DNA from: JBCBRD01 sp039819785
GTDB taxonomy: Bacteria; Pseudomonadota; Alphaproteobacteria; Rhizobiales; Hyphomicrobiaceae
Reading direction: 5' to 3'
NCBI GenBank assembly: GCA_039819785.1
Contig: JBCBRH010000031.1
Location: forward strand, 1 to 53,848
Length of the DNA: 53,848 bases
Shown: positions 24,961-32,040 of the stretch, piece after piece
Numbering within the stretch: position 1 is the stretch's first letter
Layout: every line of letters begins with the position of its first letter
The notes under the pieces: generated by a model
Told to the model about the DNA's origin: nothing
What the model saw: only the letters and a program-made list of their open reading frames with translations
Databases searched by the model: none
Made by a program: the position numbers and the translations under genes

Positions 24961-27900
24961 ATGTCGGATAATAACGATCTCGCCTCCGCAGCCGCCCACG
25001 ATCTTTACGAGACGCATGCTGATCATTCAGCTGGCATCGGTTCCGATGAAACAGGAACGGAAGATCTTAAGAGCATCCTGAAGCTCATCGCCACCCAGCT
25101 GCAGGATGTCGATCGGCGGCAGACTGAGGTTCTGTCGCAGATGCAACAGCGCCTCGAAGACCTTGAAGGCCAGACAAAGGCCAGGAAGGCCCGCGTCCCC
25201 GCAGCCTACGTTCCAGCTTTCGAACGCATTCAAGATGGTATCCATCAACTCGTTGAGCGGATTTCGGAAAATCGCGATGGGGTGATCCCGGCAGCAGCAC
25301 TGGGTCAGATGGCCCAGCCGACACAACCAGACCAGCCAGACCAGCCAGACCACGTAAACGGTGCCAGCAACACAGGCTTTGACGCCGGCCCAATTCCATC
25401 ACTGAGCGCCGCCATCACCGATGCGCTGCAGGACCAGATCGTCGACGGCCAGCCCGACGCGACCCCAACACACAGCAATGACGATTCAGACGCAGGTGCA
25501 ACCCCAACTGAGGCGTTCCCCTCTGAGGGGTTCCCAGCTGAGGTTTTCACAGAAACCAGCCCGCTGCGCTCGGCACTGAACGAAGACGCGCTGATGGACG
25601 ATCACTTCAACCCAAAGGCAATCGACCAGCCAGCCTTCCAGGCGGAAGGACATCGCGACATGGAGCCTGACGCAGAAACACTGGAAGCCCCAAAAGCCAT
25701 TCAAAGCCCTGAAGTAGATGAAGCTGAAACCGATCTCGACGGGTCCGACCCTTGGGATCACGCGACGGCCGAAGCGTTGACCCAGGCCTATGAAACCGGC
25801 GAAACCAATCAGCCGCCGATGATTGCAGGCTTCCCGTCGCTGTCAGCCGCTATGCCGGCTGAAACGCCAGCCTTGACTACCACCCAGAGCGTAGAAAACG
25901 AAAGCGGCGGTGTGCAGCCTGAAGCCTTCTTATCCGCCTCTGAGCCTGCCGCACATATTCAAACATCCGCCGCCTCGGTCGATTTCGATCGCGAATGGCT
26001 CCAGGAGCGTTTTTCTGAAATCGCCGATCGCGTAGAGCAGTCTCTCGCGGATATGCGACCTGACGACTCGCTCTTCGCTTTGTCGGACCGCGTGGAACGC
26101 ATGCAGGAGGACATTACACAGGCCCTGCAGGACGTGGCCACGCGGGATGACCTTGACACCCTCAAGTCTGACGAGTTCCCCGTCGATGATCTGCTAGCCC
26201 ATCTCGACCGGACCGACGCAAAGCTCGACAAAATCGTCTCCGTCGATGACAAGCTGGCCATGGTCATCGCGCAGCTGTCGGATGAACGGTTTAACGCCTT
26301 GATCTCGGAATTCGCGCCCGCCGCTCCTGTCGGGACCGATGCCCCCGAGGTGGATTTCGACAAGATCGCAAACGTGGCGGCCGCAGCCGTTGCCGAACGC
26401 TTCGCTGAACTGGGCCCCAAGACAAATGAGCAAGCGCCCGCAGTGACAGAAATGCGTGAGCTGCTTGAGCACTTCATCGCTGATCAGCGCAAAGACCACG
26501 AGCAGACGGCTGGGACCCTCGACACCATCCAGCAGGCCATGGTCAACATTCTAGACCGTGTCGAGGCGATGGAAATGTCTGCCGAAGCAGCTTTCATGAC
26601 AGCACCTGGCGCAGGTCTGCACAGCGCCGACCTGGACGACGAAGACGATGACTATGCATCAACCAGCCAGTCGTCCTCATCATCAATGACGTTTGCACCA
26701 GCCGGCATCGCTGCGGCTGTTCCAGCAGCTATAGCCGATCCAACCGCCCCGCGTGCAGCTGCCGACGGCTTCCAGTCCGGGCAGTCATTCGAAGACGATG
26801 ACTTCGGCTCGCGCACACCGCCTGCTGCCTACGGTCAGCCTGCGGCCAACGGCCAAACTGCGCCCGAAGGCCAGCCGAACGATGCCGCATACGAAACCGA
26901 AACAGGCGGCGTCATCGCACCGGACCTGTCGCCCATGAGCCCGATCGACCGCATTCGTCAGGACTTCATCGACGACGCGCGGCGCACAAAGGCGCAGGTC
27001 AGCGCTCAGGCCGACGAAGAAATGGCTGCGGCGGCAACGAAAAAACCGGGACGCAAATCAATCCTGGATGGTTTGCGCGGCGGTGGTAAGGCAAAAGAAG
27101 TCAAGTCCCACAGCGCTGGCGTGGACGCCGTTCTGTCCGGTTCGACAACGACGGACGGCGATGCTGGTGGAACAATCTTCGGTATGCGACGCAACACGGT
27201 CATGATCGGCGCCTTCGTCACGCTGATCGCGGTGACATCGGCATTGATGCTGATGCGCAAGGACAGACCCGTCGCAGCAACACCAGGACAGCCGGTCATC
27301 GAACGCTCGATGGAAACATCGAACGAGGGCGCAGACAAACAGGCCAACCTGGGGCGCGCGAGCGGCCAGCCATCGCTTGAAGCCGAGCTCAACAAAATCG
27401 TGGGTGGACCGGTCGCAAATCTGGAAAACGTCCCAGGGGTCGACATTCAGCCATCGCGCCGCGCGCTCAGCGCACCGGAACTGGCCCACATCCAAGAGCG
27501 CCGTTCCATGGCTCAGGCGTCTTCGAAGCTGGGTCAGGAAGCAGCCCGGGCGACGCCAGCAGCAGTCATGAAAGAGTTCGGTGTTTCATCCGACAACGGC
27601 CTTGCACAATCGGCAGTTCAGCGCTCGGGTCTGGCCTCCAAGCTCGACCTTCCGCCAGCAACCGTCGGGCCGCTGTCATTGCGGCTTGCAGCAGCCAAAG
27701 GCGATCCATCGGCTCAGTTCGAGGTTGCCGCCCGATTGGCGGAAGGCAAAGGCACAAACCAAAACTTCCAAGATGCCGTGGCCTGGTACACCCGTTCGGC
27801 CAACCAGGGCTTCGCTCAATCCATGTATCGTCTGGGCACCATGTTCGAGCGTGGACTTGGCGTGAAGAAGAACATGGAAAAAGCCGCCAGCCACTATGAG

Positions 27901-28314
27901 CAGGCAGCCGATCGCGGCAACGTGAAGGCAATGCACAATCTCGCCGTCCTCAAGGCTGGCAGCTCAACGACATCGCCGGATTACCTGAGCGCGGCCCACT
28001 GGTTTGCCAAGGCAGCCGATTATGGTTTGACCGACAGCCAGTACAACCTCGCGGTGCTGTTTGAAAACGGACTTGGCGTGAAAAAAGACCTGGTGGAATC
28101 CTATAAGTTCTACACATTGAGCGCCAAATCCGGAGACGCGGAAGCGGTCAAGAAGCGCAACGAAGTGCGCGGCAAACTGTCGAGCCAGCAGTCGATGGAA
28201 GCCGAACATATGATCATCAAATGGCGTCCAAAATTGCCAAGCAAGATCGCAAACGACGCGCGCGCTGCCGGCGAGGAGTGGAAGAAGCGGGCAAACGGTC
28301 AATACGCAAGTTGA
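24961..28314 (+). CDS. PodJ-like polarity protein: coiled coils, one membrane segment, Sel1 repeats
   Basis: About 1117 residues. Residues 1 to about 600 are acidic, low-complexity and coiled-coil, with a Q-P-D-Q-P-D repeat near 125. A basic stretch (K-K-P-G-R-K-S-I-L-D-G-L) precedes one membrane helix (about 745-766). The periplasmic part has about four Sel1-like repeats (about 904-1063), with A-x-x-W-Y-x-x-A-A-x-x-G and L-G-x-x-x-x-x-G-x-G-V patterns. This is the layout of PodJ, which organises the cell pole, but the C-terminal peptidoglycan-binding domain of PodJ is not seen. ATG 24961 is chosen (AGGA 8 bases upstream) over GTG 24943. A terminator follows. Confidence 0.78.
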   Translation: MSDNNDLASAAAHDLYETHADHSAGIGSDETGTEDLKSILKLIATQLQDVDRRQTEVLSQMQQRLEDLEGQTKARKARVPAAYVPAFERIQDGIHQLVERISENRDGVIPAAALGQMAQPTQPDQPDQPDHVNGASNTGFDAGPIPSLSAAITDALQDQIVDGQPDATPTHSNDDSDAGATPTEAFPSEGFPAEVFTETSPLRSALNEDALMDDHFNPKAIDQPAFQAEGHRDMEPDAETLEAPKAIQSPEVDEAETDLDGSDPWDHATAEALTQAYETGETNQPPMIAGFPSLSAAMPAETPALTTTQSVENESGGVQPEAFLSASEPAAHIQTSAASVDFDREWLQERFSEIADRVEQSLADMRPDDSLFALSDRVERMQEDITQALQDVATRDDLDTLKSDEFPVDDLLAHLDRTDAKLDKIVSVDDKLAMVIAQLSDERFNALISEFAPAAPVGTDAPEVDFDKIANVAAAAVAERFAELGPKTNEQAPAVTEMRELLEHFIADQRKDHEQTAGTLDTIQQAMVNILDRVEAMEMSAEAAFMTAPGAGLHSADLDDEDDDYASTSQSSSSSMTFAPAGIAAAVPAAIADPTAPRAAADGFQSGQSFEDDDFGSRTPPAAYGQPAANGQTAPEGQPNDAAYETETGGVIAPDLSPMSPIDRIRQDFIDDARRTKAQVSAQADEEMAAAATKKPGRKSILDGLRGGGKAKEVKSHSAGVDAVLSGSTTTDGDAGGTIFGMRRNTVMIGAFVTLIAVTSALMLMRKDRPVAATPGQPVIERSMETSNEGADKQANLGRASGQPSLEAELNKIVGGPVANLENVPGVDIQPSRRALSAPELAHIQERRSMAQASSKLGQEAARATPAAVMKEFGVSSDNGLAQSAVQRSGLASKLDLPPATVGPLSLRLAAAKGDPSAQFEVAARLAEGKGTNQNFQDAVAWYTRSANQGFAQSMYRLGTMFERGLGVKKNMEKAASHYEQAADRGNVKAMHNLAVLKAGSSTTSPDYLSAAHWFAKAADYGLTDSQYNLAVLFENGLGVKKDLVESYKFYTLSAKSGDAEAVKKRNEVRGKLSSQQSMEAEHMIIKWRPKLPSKIANDARAAGEEWKKRANGQYAS

Positions 28315-28652
28315 TCAGGGCCAGCGGCGAGAGGTTGAGTTGTTCAATCGAACGCATATGATGCCTTTCCGATGGTCAAACGCACGCCTGTGAAAACCAC
28401 GCCCAAAAAAAAGAAAACCGCGCCCCGAAGCGCGGTTTTTTTGCATCGCAACCAAACAGCCTGTGTTGGGGATTAATCAGCAATCATCGATTGGTCTGTT
28501 AAAATCTGCCGATATCTGGGTATGTGGGCGAAATCATTAGATGTTCGTGGTTGACCAGCAAGCCTGGGCCTGGGCATTTTGCACCGCACGCGTTAGCGGC
28601 CGCCGCTCGCCTTTCCCAACCGCCGAGCTCATTGCCGCCACGGACCGATTGG
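28315..28652. other. Intergenic region between PodJ-like and TSUP genes
   Basis: 338 bp. It contains the terminator at 28414-28443 and then an AT-rich segment (about 28480-28540) that probably holds the promoter of the TSUP/TIGR02186 operon. An in-frame extension of the TSUP gene to 28524 crosses it but has no membrane or conserved features. Confidence 0.4.
28414..28443 (+). terminator. Rho-independent terminator of the PodJ-like gene
   Basis: AAAACCGCG and CGCGGTTTTTTT flank a short CCCCGAAG core, giving a strong hairpin with a T7 tract, about 100 bases after the stop. The A-run on the left makes it possibly bidirectional. Confidence 0.9.
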
Positions 28653-29582
28653 ATGTACTTTTACCTGCCCATCGCTGAAATGTCCGCGAACATCTGGGTG
28701 TTCCTCGGCATGGGTGCGGCCGTGGGTTTCTTGTCAGGTGTCTTTGGCGTCGGCGGTGGCTTCCTCATGACGCCGCTACTGATCTTTTCAGGCATTCCTC
28801 CAGCCGTTGCCGTCGGCACGGAAGCGGCACAAATCGTTGCCTCCTCGGTGTCAGGTGCCATCGCCCAATACCGTCGCAACAACGTCGACATCAAGATGGG
28901 TCTTGTGCTGCTGGCTGGCGGTTTCGTCGGATCAATCATCGGTGTCCAATTGGTCGTTTTTCTTCGCGCTCTTGGGCAATACGACCTATTCGTCTCGTTG
29001 AGTTACGTCACTTTCCTGGGCGCAGTCGGCACCTTGATGATGATCGAGAGCCTGAACACCATGCGCCAGGTCCGTGCAGGCGGGCGCAGCGGCAACAGAC
29101 GCTCGGGTCAGCACAGTTGGATACACGGCCTGCCGTTCAAGATGCGGTTCCACCGCTCCAAGCTTTACATCTCCGCCATTCCCCCGATCCTGATCGGAGC
29201 GTTCGTCGGCCTTCTGGCAGCGGTGATGGGTGTCGGCGGTGGCTTCATCATGGTGCCCGCCATGATCTACCTGTTGAAAATGCCAACCAACGTCGTCGTC
29301 GGCACGTCCTTGTTCCAGATCGTTTTCGTCACCGCCCTCACGACAGTGCTGCATGCCACGAACAATTATACCGTCGATATTGTCCTCGCGCTCTTGCTGA
29401 TGATCGGCGGTGTCATCGGGGCTCAATTCGGAGCCGTCGCTGGGCAAAAGTTGAAAGGCGAACAGCTCAGGTTCCTTCTGGCAGCCCTCGTGCTCCTGGT
29501 TTGTCTGCGTGTGGCCTATGGCCTGATTGTAACCCCCATCGACCTCTACTCGATAACTCCGGTTTTGTCGGGGGGACACTGA
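28653..29582 (+). CDS. TSUP family permease (TauE/SafE type)
   Basis: About 309 residues, 8 or so membrane helices in two homologous halves. Each half carries the TSUP signature: G-V-F-G-V-G-G-G-F-L-M-T-P in the first and A-V-M-G-V-G-G-G-F-I-M-V-P in the second. TSUP proteins move sulfite, sulfonates or other organic anions across the inner membrane. ATG 28653 is used because the preceding frame is Pro/Ala-rich without membrane character. Its TGA overlaps the ATG of the next gene by one base, so the two are translationally coupled. Confidence 0.92.
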   Translation: MYFYLPIAEMSANIWVFLGMGAAVGFLSGVFGVGGGFLMTPLLIFSGIPPAVAVGTEAAQIVASSVSGAIAQYRRNNVDIKMGLVLLAGGFVGSIIGVQLVVFLRALGQYDLFVSLSYVTFLGAVGTLMMIESLNTMRQVRAGGRSGNRRSGQHSWIHGLPFKMRFHRSKLYISAIPPILIGAFVGLLAAVMGVGGGFIMVPAMIYLLKMPTNVVVGTSLFQIVFVTALTTVLHATNNYTVDIVLALLLMIGGVIGAQFGAVAGQKLKGEQLRFLLAALVLLVCLRVAYGLIVTPIDLYSITPVLSGGH

Positions 29583-30553
29583 TGGGTAAGCCATGCAATC
29601 AGACACCACGTGTCACCCAGTTCAAATCACTACGCCGACACGCTTTCTTCGGCCTAACCGCCGTTTCAGTCTTGTGGTTGAGCCTATCCATGACGCAGAC
29701 AGCATACGCCCAGGTTTTCGAGGTCCCGCCAGCCGCAGGCCCGCAATCGATCGCGGGTGAAACGGACCCCTCTGACCAGGACATTGACCCAGACGATAAC
29801 CTGGCTTCCGGCCCCACGAACAGGGCCTCGACTGCCTCCATCGAAATGGACGTTTCGACACGATCGGTGGCAGTGACATCGGCCTTCACGGGAACCGCCA
29901 TCACCGTCTTCGGCGCCATCACCCGCGGTGAAGACATTTCTGAAGATGAAGTCGGCTATGACATTGTCATCGTCGTGGAGGGAACGTTTACCCCCCTGGT
30001 GGTTCGGCGGAAATCAAACGTGGCGGGGCTCTGGATCAACACGCGCGCAATGCAATTTCAAACCATCCCGAGCTACTACACCATTGCATCCACCCGGCCG
30101 TTGACCGAGATCGCACCACGCCGCGTGTTGAGGTCTAATCGCATCGGCTTCGACCACGTTCAGATGATGCCATCCGCAAAAGAAAGTCGTCGGATCGGCC
30201 CGAATGAAAGGGCTGAGTTCCGCGATGCCGTCATCCGTCTGAAGAAGCGCGAAGGGCTCTATAAGGAAGATGAGGCCGGCATAAACTTTATCGGTAAAAG
30301 TCTGTTCCGGTCGGAAGTCCGGCTACCCGCGAACGTGCCCGTCGGACCTTTGGCAACGCGCGCATATCTGTTCAAATCCGGTCAGCTTATCGCCAAGTCA
30401 GACCAACTCGTGACCATGCGCCGTGAGGGCTTTGAACGTTTCGTCCATGACCTGGCATTCGACCGCCCGCTTTTTTATGGACTGATGACGGTGTTCCTCG
30501 CCGTCGCTGCAGGTCTGATTGCTTCGGCCACGTTCCGTAACCCACGCAGCTGA
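29582..30553 (+). CDS. TIGR02186 family exported protein
   Basis: 323 residues. A signal peptide (hydrophobic about 21-38, cleavage after T-A-Y-A) is followed by a beta-rich periplasmic domain and a single C-terminal membrane helix (about 298-317, F-Y-G-L-M-T-V-F-L-A-V). Recurrent features are D-V-S-T-R-S-V-A-V-T-S-A-F-T-G near the start and G-L-W-I-N in the middle, which fit the TIGR02186 family that is encoded next to TSUP permeases in alphaproteobacteria. Function is unknown; a periplasmic partner of the permease is inferred from the one-base overlap with it. Confidence 0.85.
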   Translation: MGKPCNQTPRVTQFKSLRRHAFFGLTAVSVLWLSLSMTQTAYAQVFEVPPAAGPQSIAGETDPSDQDIDPDDNLASGPTNRASTASIEMDVSTRSVAVTSAFTGTAITVFGAITRGEDISEDEVGYDIVIVVEGTFTPLVVRRKSNVAGLWINTRAMQFQTIPSYYTIASTRPLTEIAPRRVLRSNRIGFDHVQMMPSAKESRRIGPNERAEFRDAVIRLKKREGLYKEDEAGINFIGKSLFRSEVRLPANVPVGPLATRAYLFKSGQLIAKSDQLVTMRREGFERFVHDLAFDRPLFYGLMTVFLAVAAGLIASATFRNPRS

Positions 30554-30748
30554 TCTTCATGAGACCGAACGTGGCCAACTGCCGGCTCGCTAAAGCGGAG
30601 GCCCAGCGGTCCAGGTGGTCGTTTTTCGATTGAAATCCACATCCCGCTCACTCTAATAGCGCTGCCGGCCGGGCCGTCGAGCGACTGGCAACAATCCTGA
30701 ATATCTTGCTGCCCAATGCGATAGTGGATGTCTTTAAGGAGTAAGCGG

Positions 30749-31102
30749 ATGCCGACGTCACGCATGATCACGCTGGCGATTGTCAGTCTAATGCTGTCAG
30801 CGGTCGCAGCCACTGCGGCGAGCGCGCGCGAACTCCCCTTTGCCACGTATGCGCAAGAACCCCGCGCGATCATGGCGCTGGCCATTGCCATTCAGGAATT
30901 GAGCGACTGCGACGGTGATTTGACCTTTAGCGAAACCGATGTCCCTGACGGCGATGGAACAAGTGTTCTGGCGACGGTGACCTGCGAGCGTTTCCCGACC
31001 GAAAGCGGAGCTTTTGCCAAGGCCACCGTTGTGATCGAGATGGGAGTCGACGGCAAGAAAGCCCCGATCGGCCCAACCTCTTTTGAATACAACCTGCCGT
31101 GA
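30749..31102 (+). CDS. Small exported protein, unknown function
   Basis: 117 residues with a signal peptide (about 5-26, cleavage near A-S-A). The mature domain has two Cys (S-D-C-D-G-D and V-T-C-E-R-F) that could form a disulfide, and a C-terminal G-P-T-S-F-E-Y. I recognise no family. AAGGAG lies 8 bases before the ATG at 30749, so this start is firm, and the frame is preceded by about 195 bp of non-coding sequence. It is followed convergently by pdeM. Confidence 0.75.
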   Translation: MPTSRMITLAIVSLMLSAVAATAASARELPFATYAQEPRAIMALAIAIQELSDCDGDLTFSETDVPDGDGTSVLATVTCERFPTESGAFAKATVVIEMGVDGKKAPIGPTSFEYNLP

Positions 31103-31200
31103 AGCCCGCACCGAAACATCATTGGCCAACGCACGTGAGTTCAACGCCAAGCTTGCGAACGCACACCGTATCAATTGTTGGTCGATAGTCCGCGCCGAAC

Positions 31201-31923
31201 TCAGTCCCCGCGCAGCAAACGGGTGGCGATCGGATAAAGTCCTTCTTGCCCAAGCATCCAGACTTTCATCCCGTCGATACCAAACAGCGGGCTGAACGCT
31301 TCATCCAGCACATTTAAACCGCCGGTAAAGGCACCAAACGCAGGCATCACGAGCCTCAACCCGTTGCCGACAAAGCAGGGCCGCCGCACCGTAAAGCCAT
31401 TGCGGCTCATCTTGGCAGCAGGGTGAAGGTGGCCGGCAATTTCATGCGTCTGTGTCCCGCTGGTGGGCTCATGCCGAAGGCTCAGTCCGGCGAGAGCAAC
31501 GGCAGGAAACACATGCCCGCCCACACGGTCAGAAATGACGGGGTCATGGTTGCCGGTCACCCAGATCCACTCACACGCATCCTGCATAATGGAGAGTGTT
31601 TCAAGATCTTCGCCATCAATGCGATTGACGGCATCGGTGTCGTGAAAGCTGTCGCCGAGCGCGATCACAGACGTTGCACCATACTTATCAATTACACCCG
31701 CGAGCTTGGCCAGTGTCTCGCGGGTATCGTACGGCGGCAGCATCTGCCCACGGGCAGCAAACGACGATCCTTTTTCAAGGTGAAGGTCAGCGACGATCAA
31801 GGCCTTTTCTGCTGGCCAGTACACCGCACCGCTAACGTCGGCAATCAGGGTCTTCCCGCAGATCGACAACTCCTGGCTATCAAACTCACCGAGATTCAAG
31901 CGCTCGGGCTTAAGCTGCAGCAT
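31201..31923 (-). CDS. pdeM: Ligase-associated DNA damage response endonuclease PdeM
   Basis: 240 residues of calcineurin-like metallophosphoesterase: V-A-D-L-H-L-E-K-G (residues 44-52), G-D-S-F-H-D, T-G-N-H-D-P and A-G-H-L-H-P are the metal ligands in order. The L-H-L-E-K-G-S-S-F-A form is typical of PdeM. In other genomes it belongs to a four-gene group with an ATP-dependent ligase, an exonuclease and an Lhr-type helicase. Here only the helicase precedes it on the same strand, about 117 bp away. Confidence 0.92.
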   Translation of the reverse strand: MLQLKPERLNLGEFDSQELSICGKTLIADVSGAVYWPAEKALIVADLHLEKGSSFAARGQMLPPYDTRETLAKLAGVIDKYGATSVIALGDSFHDTDAVNRIDGEDLETLSIMQDACEWIWVTGNHDPVISDRVGGHVFPAVALAGLSLRHEPTSGTQTHEIAGHLHPAAKMSRNGFTVRRPCFVGNGLRLVMPAFGAFTGGLNVLDEAFSPLFGIDGMKVWMLGQEGLYPIATRLLRGD

Positions 31924-32040
31924 GGATATCCCCTCGAATTCATCGGCAGCGCAAACCTTAGCAATCTTCGTCGTTTCGCCAACCTGCCCTGTGCAACTTA
32001 ACAGTGGATCAGTGGTAAAACGGCGTTCGCGTTGTAGCGA

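Noticed and set aside
29117..29581. Upstream extension of the TIGR02186 frame into the TSUP gene
   Set aside because: It overlaps the TSUP coding region in another frame; the signal peptide and the ATG at 29582 fix the true start.
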